Source of the DNA: Pelomonas asaccharophilus_A
GTDB taxonomy: Bacteria; Pseudomonadota; Gammaproteobacteria; Burkholderiales; Burkholderiaceae_C
Reading direction: 5' to 3'
Length of the DNA: 64,000 nt
Assembly (NCBI RefSeq): GCF_031458115.1
Contig: NZ_JAVDXV010000002.1
Location: forward strand, 682,001 to 746,000
Shown here: piece after piece, positions 1 through 12,383 of the stretch
Position numbering within the stretch: the first letter of the stretch is position 1
Layout of the letters: each line of letters opens with the position of its first letter
Made by a program: the position numbers and the translations under genes
The notes under the pieces: model-generated
Told to the model about the DNA's origin: nothing
Seen by the model: only the letters and a program-made list of their open reading frames with translations
The model's database searches: none

Positions 1-154
1 CCAGGAACAGGTTGATGCCTTCCTCGGCGATCAGCACCGTGCCCTTGAGGGCCAGGGCCAGGGCCCGCGCTTCGAGGCGATCGCGCAGCGCCGCCGTGTC
101 GGGCAGCGAGACGAACAGGTAGCAGGAGATGTTGAGGATGTGACCGGACTGCAT
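1..154 (-). CDS. trhO: TrhO-like tRNA U34 hydroxylase, N-terminal fragment
   Basis: Only the first 51 codons lie in the window; the gene runs off the left edge. The peptide begins MQSGHILNISCYLF and contains KGTVLIAEEGINLFL, the signature of the N-terminal domain of the rhodanese-related protein TrhO (YceA). TrhO hydroxylates uridine 34 of certain tRNAs to 5-hydroxyuridine, an oxygen-dependent cytoplasmic reaction. The catalytic rhodanese cysteine lies further along and is not visible. The ATG is 25 bases downstream of the HD-GYP regulator stop on the same strand, so the two may be co-transcribed, though the functions look unrelated. Confidence 0.8.
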   Translation of the reverse strand, partial: MQSGHILNISCYLFVSLPDTAALRDRLEARALALALKGTVLIAEEGINLFL

Positions 155-179
155 AGACGGCCCGGATTATCCGTGCCGC

Positions 180-1295
180 TCAGTCCGCCCACCGGGAGGC
201 GATTTGTTGCATTTGTTCGACGCAGGCTTCCAGCGCCTCCACCACGCGCGGATCGAAGTGGCTGCCGCTGCCGTCGCGGATGTAGTCCAGCGCCTCGTCG
301 TGCGTCATCGCCTGCTTGTAGGGCCGCGGGCTGATCAGCGCGTCGTAGACGTCGGCCACGGCCATCAGCCGCGCGGCCAGCGGGATGTCGGTGCCGGCCA
401 GGCCGTCGGGGTAGCCGCTGCCGTCCCACTTTTCATGGTGGTGGCGGGCGATCTGCTTGCCGAAGCTCAGCATCAGGCCGGCGTCCTCGCCCAGCTTGTC
501 GATGGCGCGCTGCAGCAGGTCGCCGCCTTGCTCGGCATGCGTCTTCATGATGCGCCATTCGTCCTCCGACAGCCGGCCCGGCTTCAGCAGGATGCCGTCG
601 GGGATGGCGACCTTGCCGATGTCGTGCAGCGGCGCGGCCTTGGCCAGCTCGTCGATGGCGTCCAGGCTCAGGTCCACCGCACCGTCGGGCTGGGCGGCCA
701 GCCAGCGCGCCAGCGCGCGCACGTACTCCTGCGTGCGCTGGATGTGGTTGCCGGTGTCGGCATCGCGGAACTCGGCCAGGCCCACCATGACGAACAGCGT
801 CGTGTCGCGCAGCCGCTCCACCTCGCGGCGGCGCGCCTCCAGCTCGCCGCTGAGCTGCGCGTTGTGGTGCAGCAGCCGGTCCTCGGCCAGCTTGAGCTGC
901 AGATGGGTGCGCACGCGGGCCAGCACCGTGACCGGGTTGAAAGGCTTGTGGATGAAGTCGGCGCCGCCGGCGGCAAAGCCGGCGTTCTCGTCCTCCACGT
1001 CCGTCAGCGCGGTCAGGAAGATGATGGGCACGCGCCGGGTGGCGGGGTCGGCCTTCAGCCGGCGGCAGACCTCGTAGCCGTCCAGCTCCGGCATCATGAC
1101 GTCCAGGATGATGAGGTCGGGCGGCTGGCGCTGGCAGATCTCCAGCGCCTTCGCGCCGCTGACCGCCAGCTGCACGCGGTAGTCGGGCTTGAGCACCTGG
1201 GCCATCAGCGTCAGGTTGGCCGGCGTGTCGTCCACGACCAGCACGGTGGCCTGCGCGGCGGCGTGGGCCTCGGTGTGTTGGAGGCTGGCATTCAT
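180..1295 (-). CDS. HD-GYP response regulator, probable c-di-GMP phosphodiesterase
   Basis: This 371-residue cytoplasmic protein has an N-terminal receiver (about 17-135, phosphoacceptor D65 in ILDVMMPELDG, K117), a short coiled linker (about 138-165) and an HD-GYP domain (about 170-365). The HD-GYP signature residues are intact: HDIGK at 224-228, HHE at 286-288 and GSGYP at 292-296. Family members of this kind hydrolyse cyclic di-GMP, so it is the likely output of the kinases encoded upstream. Its ATG overlaps the stop of the upstream hybrid kinase (ATGA), showing translational coupling. It is the last gene of a three-gene minus-strand operon. The activity is inferred from motifs, not shown. 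Confidence 0.93.
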   Translation of the reverse strand: MNASLQHTEAHAAAQATVLVVDDTPANLTLMAQVLKPDYRVQLAVSGAKALEICQRQPPDLIILDVMMPELDGYEVCRRLKADPATRRVPIIFLTALTDVEDENAGFAAGGADFIHKPFNPVTVLARVRTHLQLKLAEDRLLHHNAQLSGELEARRREVERLRDTTLFVMVGLAEFRDADTGNHIQRTQEYVRALARWLAAQPDGAVDLSLDAIDELAKAAPLHDIGKVAIPDGILLKPGRLSEDEWRIMKTHAEQGGDLLQRAIDKLGEDAGLMLSFGKQIARHHHEKWDGSGYPDGLAGTDIPLAARLMAVADVYDALISPRPYKQAMTHDEALDYIRDGSGSHFDPRVVEALEACVEQMQQIASRWAD

Positions 1296-3292
1296 TTCTT
1301 TTCTCCCTTCTCTCCCCGCAGCGCGGCCTGCGCCTCGTCGAAGTCCACGCGCTGCATCGCGCCGGCCAGTGCCTTGGCCTGCGGGCCCGGCAGCAGGTCG
1401 ATGAACGCGGAGCCGTGTTGTTCCCACAGCGTCAGCGCGTGGCTGTCGGCCTCGCCCAGCAGGCTGTCCAGCTCGCTGATCAGCGTGGCCGGATCGGTGC
1501 TGGGGCCATCGGCGGGCAGCGGCGCAGGCGATGCCTCCGGCAGCGGCTGCTGCAGGTCCAGCAGCCGGCGCAACGTGTGCGGCAGCAGTGGCTTGGCATG
1601 CAACGCATCGGCGCCCAGGCGCAGCGCGCGTTCGCGCAGCGCCGGCGTGTCGAAGGCGCTCAGCAGCACCGTGCGGCGCGGCCGCGCCAGGCCGGCCTGG
1701 GCGGCGCGCTCCAGCAGCGCGCAGCCGTCCATGTCGGGCAGCACCCAGTCCACCAGCAGCAGCTCGGGTGGGTGAGTGGCCAGCCGCTGCAGCGCCGCCG
1801 CTCCGTGCGGCAGCAGGTCCTGGCGGGCCTGAGGCGCCAGGTCGCGCAGCAGCCCCAGCATGGCCTCGTGGCCCGGGCTGTGCGGCGCCTGCACGAGCGC
1901 GATGCTGCGCGGCGGCGTGGCGGCGGGCCAGCCGGGCCACGGTGCGGGCGGCAGCGGCAGGCGCAGCTCGAACTCGCTGCCGCGGCCGGCCATGCTGCGC
2001 GCCGTCAGCGTGCCGCCCATGCGCTCGGCCAGCGCGCGGCAGATGGCCAGGCCCAGCCCGGTGCCGCCGAAGCGCCGCGTGGCGCCGGACTCGGCCTGCA
2101 CGAAGGGCATGAACAATCGCGAAAGCTGATCGGTGGTCATGCCCACGCCGCTGTCGCGCACGCTGAAGCGCCAGCCGCCGTCGGCCTCCAGCTGCGCGCT
2201 CAACCGCACCTGGCCGGCCGGCGTGAACTTGACGGCGTTGACCAGCAGCTCGGTCAGCAGCTGCGTCAGCCGCGCCGCGTCGCCGCGCCGCGCGCCGCCG
2301 GCGCCCAGCAGTTCGGGGCTGACGATGTCGCACAGCAGCTCCAGCTGCTGGGCCTGGGCGGGCAGGCGCACCGCGTCGACCGCGCCGGCCAGCAGCTGTT
2401 CCAGGTGCAGCGGCTCGCTGGCCAGCTGCAGTCGGCCGGCGTCCAGGTCGGCGTAGTCCAGCAGGCCGTCGATGAGGCGCACCAGCGCCTCGCCGGCATG
2501 GGCCACGTCCTCCAGCTGACGGCGCTGCTCGGCGGTCAGCCGGCCGGCCAGCAACAGCCGTGTCTGGCCGAGCACCGTGCTCATGGGCGTGCGGATCTCG
2601 TGGCCGATGCTGGCCAGGAAGTCGGACTTGGCCCGCGAGGCCGCCTGCGCCGCGGCGCGCGAGCGTTCCAGTTCGGCCATTCGGGCGCGCACCAGGTCGC
2701 TGGCCGTGGCCAGGCCGTCGCCCTGCGGCGCGAGCTGCTGCAGCGGCGCGAGCTGGCGCGACAGGCCCCACAGCGCCAGGCAGAACATGGTCTGGCACAG
2801 CGCCAGGTTGGCGATCAGCGGCCAGGCGGTCAGCAGCCAGGCGGGGGACTGGCCCGAGAAGCGCAGCAGCGTGGGCGGCACCACCATCAGCGCCAGCAGC
2901 GCGAGCGAGATCTGCAGCGCCTGGCGGGCCTGCCAGGTCGTGAACAGCAGCAGCAGGCCACCCAGGCTCCAAGGCGCGATGCTGCCCAGCGTGTAAAGGC
3001 TGGGGCCGGGGTCGCCGCGCAGCGTGAAGGCCAGCAGGCTGACGCAGAAGTACAGCGCCAGCATCGTGACGCCGCAGCGCTGCCACAGGTGCAGGCGCTG
3101 CGGCTGGCGCCAGCTCAGCAGGCCCAGCACGGTGAAGGCGGCGCCGATGCAGGGGTAGGCCACGCGGTCGCTGGGCTCGATGACGCCCAGCAGTGTTTCG
3201 CTGCCCCAGGCGGCCAGCGCCGACACGACGATGAGGCCGAACAGCCAACGCGTGCCCACCGGCCCGAGCAGGACCAGCGTGGGAAGGCTCAT
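1292..3292 (-). CDS. Membrane hybrid histidine kinase with pseudo-receiver
   Basis: A 666-residue inner-membrane sensor. Residues about 14-180 form five or six hydrophobic helices resembling a MASE-type sensor with no large periplasmic loop. The HisKA dimerisation helix carries H231 in SIGHEIRTPM. The ATPase domain looks complete: N352 in LVNAVKFT, DSGVGM near 380, LFMPF near 393 and GGTGLGLAI near 409. A receiver-like domain follows (about 463-580) with D515 in LLLVDWVLPDMDG, but its first strand reads ALVQAPHSPG and lacks the paired acidic residues of the Mg2+ pocket. The tail (about 603-660) matches the tails of the two other hybrid kinases here. The ATG overlaps the upstream stop by one base (TGATG); a longer upstream frame exists but would overlap that gene deeply. 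Confidence 0.9.
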   Translation of the reverse strand: MSLPTLVLLGPVGTRWLFGLIVVSALAAWGSETLLGVIEPSDRVAYPCIGAAFTVLGLLSWRQPQRLHLWQRCGVTMLALYFCVSLLAFTLRGDPGPSLYTLGSIAPWSLGGLLLLFTTWQARQALQISLALLALMVVPPTLLRFSGQSPAWLLTAWPLIANLALCQTMFCLALWGLSRQLAPLQQLAPQGDGLATASDLVRARMAELERSRAAAQAASRAKSDFLASIGHEIRTPMSTVLGQTRLLLAGRLTAEQRRQLEDVAHAGEALVRLIDGLLDYADLDAGRLQLASEPLHLEQLLAGAVDAVRLPAQAQQLELLCDIVSPELLGAGGARRGDAARLTQLLTELLVNAVKFTPAGQVRLSAQLEADGGWRFSVRDSGVGMTTDQLSRLFMPFVQAESGATRRFGGTGLGLAICRALAERMGGTLTARSMAGRGSEFELRLPLPPAPWPGWPAATPPRSIALVQAPHSPGHEAMLGLLRDLAPQARQDLLPHGAAALQRLATHPPELLLVDWVLPDMDGCALLERAAQAGLARPRRTVLLSAFDTPALRERALRLGADALHAKPLLPHTLRRLLDLQQPLPEASPAPLPADGPSTDPATLISELDSLLGEADSHALTLWEQHGSAFIDLLPGPQAKALAGAMQRVDFDEAQAALRGEKGEKK

Positions 3293-5583
3293 CAGGCCGA
3301 CTCCTTCAACGCATGGGCGGCGGCATCGAAGTCCAGCGCGTCCAGCGCCTGCTGCAGTCGCTGGCGCGTCTCGGCGTTCAGCCCGCTGTGGCGGCCGTGG
3401 GCCTGCCACCAGTCCAGAGCGCGGCTGTCGCTTTGGCTCAGCAGATGGCGCAGCTCGGCGAGGTCGCCGGCATCGCCCGCGGTGGGCGGCTGCGAATGCT
3501 CGGGCAGCGTGGCGCGGATCTCATCCAGCAGCCGCACCAGCACGGCTTCCACGCGCGCCAGCTGCTGTGCCGATCCCCGCGCGTCGGCCGCCGCGGCGCA
3601 GCGCTCCAGCCCCAGTGCCGCGCGGTGCAGCGACTGCGCGCCCAGCGTAGCGGCCAGCCCCTGCAGCGTGTGGGCGGCGCGGCGCAGCTCCACCCAGTCG
3701 GCGCCTTCCAGCCAGGCGGTCCAGGCCTGCAGGCCGGGGCCGTACTGGTCGGCAAAGCCGCGCAGCGTGCGCTGGTACAGCGCGGTCTGCCCGGCGAACT
3801 GGCGCAGGCCCGCATTCAGGTCCAGCGCCGGCGCCGAGCCCGCCACCGACGGTTGCCGGTACTGCTGCAGCTCGCGCACCAGCACGGCCAGGTCCAGCGG
3901 CTTGGCGATGTGGCCTTGCATGCCGGCCGCCGTGCACTGGGCGCGCTCCTCGGGCATCGTGTGGGCGGTCATCGCCAGCACAGGCAGGTCCGCGAAGCCG
4001 GGCAGGGCGCGCAGCCGCCGCGTTGCCTCCAGGCCATCCAGCACGGGCATCTGCAAGTCCATCAGCACCAGGTCGTAGGCGTCCGGGCCGCGTGCCTGCA
4101 GCTGCTCCAGGCCCAGCTGGCCGTTGGCGGCCACGTCGACGCTGGCGCCGCGGCTGTTCAGCAGGCGCAACGCGATCTCCTGGTTGATGGGGTGGTCCTC
4201 CACCAGCAGCACGCGCAGACCGGCCAGCGATTCGCCGTCGACGCCAGCCGGCGCAGCGGCAGGTGCCTCGGCCAGCAGCCGGCGCACGTCGCCCGGCAAC
4301 AGAGGCTTGGCGCACAGCGCGCGGGCGCCGAACACGCGGGCCTGGGCCAGGTTGTCGTCCTGGCCGGCCTGCATCAGCACGGCCACGCGCAGCGCCGGGT
4401 GGTCGCGGCGCAGCCGGGCCAGCAGTTCGGCACCGGTGGGGCCGGGGCCCGGCAGCAGCCAATCCAGCAGCAGCCAATCGAACAGTTGTCCGGCCTGGCG
4501 GGCCGAGGCCAGCGCGGCCAGCAGCGCATCGGCGTTGGCGGCCGCCACCAGGCCGTCGCCCAGGCCCAGGTGGCGCAGCAGTGCCAGGCTGGCCTCGCAG
4601 CTGTCGGCGTCGGCTTCGGCCAGCAGCAGCCGGTGCGGGGCAGGCGCTGGCGGCGGCATGGCCGTGTGCAGCGGCAGCGTCATGCGGATCTCGAAGCGGC
4701 TGCCGCGCCCGGGCTGGCTCTGCACGTCCATGCGGCCGCCCATCAGCTGCACCAGGCTGCGCGCAATGCTCAGCCCCAGGCTGCTGCCGTCCGCGCGTGC
4801 CGCCATGCTGGCGTCGCCGGGGGACGCGTCGCGGTTCAGGCCGGCGAGCTGCGCGTCGCTCATGCCGATGCCGCTGTCGCGCACGGTGATGACCAGGGGC
4901 ACGCCATCGTCGTCGGTGGCCTCGGCGGCCAGGCGCAGCAACACCTGGCCCGCGGGCGTGAACTTGACCGCATGCGTCAGCAGGTTCACCAGCACCTGCT
5001 GCAGCCGCGGTGCATCGCCGCGCAGCTGGCCGCGCGGGCCCAGCAGGCTCGCGTCGGCCCATTCGCAGACCCACTGGACCTCGGTGCGCGTGTGCAGCGG
5101 CCGCACCAGCGCTATGGCGTGCGCGACGACATCCTCCAGCCGCAGCGGCGCCGACTCCATCTGCATCTGGCCGGCCTCGATCTTGGAGATGTCCAGCACG
5201 TCGTTGATGAGCCGCATCAGCGAGCGCGAGGCCGCATCGGTCTTGCCGAGCAGCTCGCGCTGTTCGGCGCTCAGCGGGGTCTGCAGCGCCAGATGCGTCA
5301 TGCCCATGATGGCGTTCATGGGCGTGCGGATCTCGTGGCTGACCTGCGCGAGCAGCCGCGTGCGCGACTCGGCGGCGGCTTGCGCGGCCTCGCTGTCCTG
5401 CTGGCGGCGGCACAGCAGGTGCATGCACCACGGCGGCAGCGGCAACAGCAGCACGTTCAGCAGCAGCGCGATGTCGGCCGGCCAGCCGGCGCTGCCCCGC
5501 AAATGCCACAGCAGGCCCAGCATCGCGAGCAGGGCGACCAGGGCGAGCCAGAGGAGGGCGAGCGTGAGCTGGCGCGGGGGCAT
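3292..5583 (-). CDS. Hybrid sensor kinase with two receivers and HPt, degenerate ATPase
   Basis: A 763-residue protein, first gene of the minus-strand operon. Two N-terminal membrane helices (about 7-27 and 36-57) precede a HisKA domain with H83 in QVSHEIRTPMN. The ATPase-like domain is eroded: the N box reads NLLTHAVKFT, so the Mg-ATP-binding Asn is His204; DSGIGM (236-241) remains; the F box is replaced by a Gly/Asp/Ala-rich stretch; the G2 box reads DGSSLGLSI. Two receivers follow (D374 in LLLDWLLPG; D509 in LVLMDLQMPVLDG), then an HPt domain with H638 in AAHTLQGLAATLG and the tail shared with the neighbouring kinases. It may act mainly as a phosphorelay hub that receives phosphate from another kinase. 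That role is inference. Confidence 0.9.
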   Translation of the reverse strand: MPPRQLTLALLWLALVALLAMLGLLWHLRGSAGWPADIALLLNVLLLPLPPWCMHLLCRRQQDSEAAQAAAESRTRLLAQVSHEIRTPMNAIMGMTHLALQTPLSAEQRELLGKTDAASRSLMRLINDVLDISKIEAGQMQMESAPLRLEDVVAHAIALVRPLHTRTEVQWVCEWADASLLGPRGQLRGDAPRLQQVLVNLLTHAVKFTPAGQVLLRLAAEATDDDGVPLVITVRDSGIGMSDAQLAGLNRDASPGDASMAARADGSSLGLSIARSLVQLMGGRMDVQSQPGRGSRFEIRMTLPLHTAMPPPAPAPHRLLLAEADADSCEASLALLRHLGLGDGLVAAANADALLAALASARQAGQLFDWLLLDWLLPGPGPTGAELLARLRRDHPALRVAVLMQAGQDDNLAQARVFGARALCAKPLLPGDVRRLLAEAPAAAPAGVDGESLAGLRVLLVEDHPINQEIALRLLNSRGASVDVAANGQLGLEQLQARGPDAYDLVLMDLQMPVLDGLEATRRLRALPGFADLPVLAMTAHTMPEERAQCTAAGMQGHIAKPLDLAVLVRELQQYRQPSVAGSAPALDLNAGLRQFAGQTALYQRTLRGFADQYGPGLQAWTAWLEGADWVELRRAAHTLQGLAATLGAQSLHRAALGLERCAAAADARGSAQQLARVEAVLVRLLDEIRATLPEHSQPPTAGDAGDLAELRHLLSQSDSRALDWWQAHGRHSGLNAETRQRLQQALDALDFDAAAHALKESA

Positions 5584-5721
5584 GGGCAGGGGCTTTGTGC
5601 CGCTTGATTATGTGGGCCCACAAGGGCACCTATGGCGGGCCGCGTGCTGTAACCGCCCTGGGGAAAGCCCCCGCCCCGCTGCTGGCATGCCGCATGGTGC
5701 TGCGGTTATCCTGAAGCAGCC
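5584..5721. promoter_or_regulatory. Divergent promoter region of the signalling locus
   Basis: These 138 bases separate the start of the minus-strand kinase operon from the start of the plus-strand receiver-kinase operon, so both promoters should lie here. I see no convincing -35/-10 pair or strong palindrome. The shared intergenic region implies joint control of the two arms. Confidence 0.5.
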
Positions 5722-6888
5722 ATGCCGCTCATCCTTGTCGTCGACGACCAACCGGCCAACATCCACGCGCTCTATCAGCTGCTCGCGGACGACTGCGAGG
5801 TGTCCATGGCCACCAGCGGCGCCGAGGCGCTGGCCTTCTGCGCACAGCAGCTGCCCGACCTCATCCTGCTCGACGTGTTGATGCCGGAGATGAGCGGCTA
5901 CGAGGTCTGCGACCGGCTCAAGGCCGATCCGCGCACCCGGGGCGTGCCGGTCATCTTCGTGACCGTGCAGGGCAGCGCTGACGACGAGGCCGAGGGCTTT
6001 GCGCACGGCGCGGTGGACTACATCCCCAAGCCCTTCGTCGACGTGGTCGTGAAGGCGCGCGTACGCACGCAGCTGGCGCTGAAGCAGGCATCCGAGAGCT
6101 TCGCGCGCTCTCAGATCGAGCTGTTCCAGCGCGACAAGCTGGCCTCCGTGGGCCGCACCATCTCGGGCATCGCGCAGGAGCTGAGCTCGCCGCTGGGCAA
6201 TGCGCTGATCTCGGCCTGCACGCTGCAGGATGACCTGGCCCACCTGAACACGCTGTCCCAGGCCGGCAACATCAAGCGCAGCGACCTCGACAAGCACCTG
6301 CGCGTCAGCGAGGAGAGCGTCAGCCTGGTGCTGTCCAACCTGCAGCGCACGCTGTCCATCGTCGACTCCTTCCTGCAGTCCACCGCCGACAACTTCGGCG
6401 ACCAGCGCCGCAGCTTCTCGCTGCTGGAGCTGGTGCACGAGGTGGTGGCCAATCTGGCGGAGGCGCTGGAGTCGCACCAGGTGCGCTGCGAGCTGGACGC
6501 CGGCGACGACCTGCACCTGCTGAGCTTCCGCGGCGCGCTGGCCAAGGTGCTGGGCACGCTGGTGCAGAACGCGATGAAGCATGCCTACCGCGAGGCCGGC
6601 GGCGAGGTGCACATCCGCGTGCGGCCGGTGGGCACCGACCAGCTCAGCATCACTGTGCAGGACCACGGCGTAGGCATCCCGCCGGGCATGCTGGGCCGCG
6701 TGTTCGATCCCTTCTTCTCGACGCGCTTCGGCCCCAACCGCAGCGAGCCGGGGCTGTACATCGTGCGCAACCTCGTGACCTTCGCGCTGGGCGGGCAGAT
6801 CCAGGTCGAATCCACGCCGGGCGTGGGCACCGCCGTGCGGCTGACGCTGCCGCTGATCTCACCCGAGGCGCGGCGCGCCAGCAGCTGA
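5722..6888 (+). CDS. Receiver plus histidine-kinase-like protein lacking phosphoacceptor His
   Basis: A soluble 388-residue protein. The N-terminal receiver (1-120) is complete: VVDD at 6-9, D51 in LLDVLMPEMSG, T81 and K103. The kinase part starts near 130, where ASVGRTISGIAQELSSPLGN aligns with the H box of the AHEINNPLG type, but the phosphoacceptor His is Gln152. The ATPase domain keeps N283 (LVQNAMKHA), DHGVGIP (314-320) and FDPFFSTRF, while the G2 box is altered to EPGLYIV. It is the first gene of the plus-strand operon, four bases before the binding-protein gene. It may bind ATP or phosphorylate a partner in trans but cannot autophosphorylate at the usual site, an inference from the motif. 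Confidence 0.9.
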   Translation: MPLILVVDDQPANIHALYQLLADDCEVSMATSGAEALAFCAQQLPDLILLDVLMPEMSGYEVCDRLKADPRTRGVPVIFVTVQGSADDEAEGFAHGAVDYIPKPFVDVVVKARVRTQLALKQASESFARSQIELFQRDKLASVGRTISGIAQELSSPLGNALISACTLQDDLAHLNTLSQAGNIKRSDLDKHLRVSEESVSLVLSNLQRTLSIVDSFLQSTADNFGDQRRSFSLLELVHEVVANLAEALESHQVRCELDAGDDLHLLSFRGALAKVLGTLVQNAMKHAYREAGGEVHIRVRPVGTDQLSITVQDHGVGIPPGMLGRVFDPFFSTRFGPNRSEPGLYIVRNLVTFALGGQIQVESTPGVGTAVRLTLPLISPEARRASS

Positions 6889-6892
6889 ATCC

Positions 6893-8118
6893 ATGCGCAT
6901 CCGGCTCGCGTTGCTGGGGGGGCTGATCCTGCTGCTGGCGTTGGGTCTGGGGGGCTGGCTGTTGCGGCAGGCCCGCGCGCAGGCCAATGAGCCCATCGTC
7001 ATCGGCCTGCTGCAGGCGCTGACCGGCCCCATGGCCACCAGCGAGGGTGCGCTGGTGGCGGCGGTCAAGATGGCCGTGGACGAGATCAACGAGAACGGCG
7101 GCCTGCTGGGCCGGCGCGTGGAGCTGCGCATCGAGGACACGCGCGCCGATCCGGCCACCGCCGCTCAGGCCGCCACGCGGTTGATCCGCGAGCACGGCGC
7201 GATGGCGCTGTTCGGCTGCTGGACCTCGACCTGCCGCCAGGCCGTCAGGCCGGTGGTCGAGGCGCAGCGGCATCTGCTGTTCTACCCGATGGCCTACGAG
7301 GGCATGGAGCGCTCGCCCCATATCGTCTACACCGGGCCCACGCCCAACCAGCAGGTGCTGCCCGCCACCGACTGGGCCATGAGCGGCTTCGGCCGGCGCG
7401 TCTACCTGGTGGGCTCGGACGGCCTGTTCCCGCGCCGCATCAACGCGATGCTGCGCGACTTCGTGCAGACGCGCGGCGGTCAGGTGCTGGGAGAGCGCTA
7501 TGTGCGACTGGGCTCAGCGGACGTCGCTGCGGTCGTGCGCGACCTGGCCGAGCTGCAGCCCGACCTGGTGCTCAACACGCTCAGCGGCGACAGCAACGGC
7601 GCCTTCTTCGATGCGCTGGCCGGCGCCGCGCTGACCGACCTGCCGCTGCTGTCGTTCACGGCCGCCGAACCCGAGATGAAGGCCTACGGCGGCGGCCGGC
7701 TGGACCGGCACTTCACCGCCTGGGCCTATCTGCAGTCGCTGCCGGGGCCGGCCAACGAACGCTTCCTCGCGCGGCTGCGGCGCAGCCAGGGCGACAAGGC
7801 CCAGGCCAGCGACCCGGCCGTGTCGGCCTATGTCGCCGTGCGGCTGTGGGCCGCCGCGGTGACCGAGGTCAACAACGAGCAGACCGATGCCGTCAACGCC
7901 AACCTGATGCAGCAGGCGGTCGCCGCGCCGCACGGCTTCGCCGCCGTCGACCCGCAGACCCGCCACCTGTGGCGCCCGTTGCGCATCGCCCAGGTGCGGG
8001 CGGACGGCGCGCTGGCCGAGGTCTGGCAGCAGCCCCGCCACATCAAGCCGGCACCGTGGCCGGCGTTCCGCTCGACGGAGCACTGGGCCGAGATCGTTGC
8101 GCAGTCGGGGGGCAGGCC

Positions 8119-8122
<4 letters not shown>
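6893..8122 (+). CDS. UrtA/AmiC-like periplasmic substrate-binding protein
   Basis: A 409-residue binding protein with one N-terminal hydrophobic segment (about 5-24) that acts as a signal peptide or anchor; no lipobox Cys is evident. The mature part starts EPIVIGLLQALTGPMA and carries features of the urea/short-amide branch of the Leu/Ile/Val-type family, such as LFGCWTSTCRQAV and LLFYPMAYEGMERS. No ABC permease or ATPase gene is nearby; it sits between two kinase genes, with four bases before it and a TTGA overlap after it. This placement suggests that it presents a ligand (urea, an amide or a similar small molecule) to the downstream sensor kinase. The ligand itself is unknown. Confidence 0.88.
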
Positions 8123-11889
<3,767 letters not shown>

Positions 11890-11909
11890 GGGCGGCGACG
11901 CCTGCTTAC

Positions 11910-11928
11910 AATGAGAATTATTCTCATC
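11910..11928 (+). promoter_or_regulatory. Fur box upstream of feoA
   Basis: The 19 bases AATGAGAATTATTCTCATC form a nearly perfect palindrome and closely match the classical Fur operator GATAATGATAATCATTATC. It lies 26 bases upstream of the feoA ATG. Iron-loaded Fur would repress feoAB here; this is established for feo operons and inferred for this one. Confidence 0.9.
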
Positions 11929-11954
11929 AAAGCTTGTCGTCGAGCCACCGCACC

Positions 11955-12215
11955 ATGTCCGAGCCGCTGCCCTCCAGCCTCGCCGCCGCCCCAGCCGGGA
12001 TGGCGCTGACCGTCCAGCAGGTCAGTGCGCCGGCCTATGCCCCGGAGTGGGCGACCTGGCTGTCCGACCTGGGCTTTCTGCCAGGCGAGGCCGTGCGCGT
12101 GCTGCGCCGCGGCAGCCTGAGCGACGCCAATCTGGTGGTGCGGGTGGGGCAGTCGACGTTCGCGTTGCGCCATGCCGAGGCCGAATGCATTGCCGTGAAG
12201 CCCAGCAATGTCTAG
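11955..12215 (+). CDS. feoA: FeoA family protein
   Basis: An 86-residue cytoplasmic protein with an SH3-like FeoA fold: LSDLGFLPGEAVRVLRRG in the middle and VVRVGQSTFALRHAEAECIAV at the end. FeoA proteins interact with FeoB and support ferrous iron uptake. The ATG directly follows the Fur box region, so it is the first gene of the iron-responsive unit. feoB begins 168 bases later, an unusually long gap for this pair, filled by hairpin-forming sequence. No feoC follows. Confidence 0.9.
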   Translation: MSEPLPSSLAAAPAGMALTVQQVSAPAYAPEWATWLSDLGFLPGEAVRVLRRGSLSDANLVVRVGQSTFALRHAEAECIAVKPSNV

Positions 12216-12383
12216 GAGCTTGCTTGTGATGCCTTCACGGCACCCGCAAGGCAGCCGAGGCTGCCTTGCCCTCCGGGCTGTCCCGCCAAAGCAGCGTCTG
12301 CTGCGTTGCAAATCCTCGCCGGGTGCTTCACCCGGCTCCGGTTTGCGCCTTGCATCCACTACTTTCGCGGAACAACGGGCGTC
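12216..12383 (+). repeat. Hairpin-rich spacer between feoA and feoB
   Basis: The spacer contains several strong stem-loops: AAGGCAGCC/GGCTGCCTT with a 2-base loop (12248-12267), GCAGC/GCTGC, and GCCGGGTG/CACCCGGC with a 3-base loop (12318-12336). It has no credible coding potential. The succession of short perfect palindromes resembles a dispersed intergenic repeat of the REP/BIME type. It could attenuate or stabilise the transcript between feoA and feoB. Confidence 0.6.

Noticed and set aside
1415..4078. Long open frame on the plus strand opposite the kinase genes
   Set aside because: It is antisense to genes with clear domain motifs, has Gln/Arg-rich low-complexity translation and no family features; it is an artefact of high GC content.
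7846..8118. Upstream extension of the large kinase
   Set aside because: It would overlap the binding-protein gene by 273 bases and its translation is not protein-like; the TTG at 8119 fits the overlap pattern of the locus.
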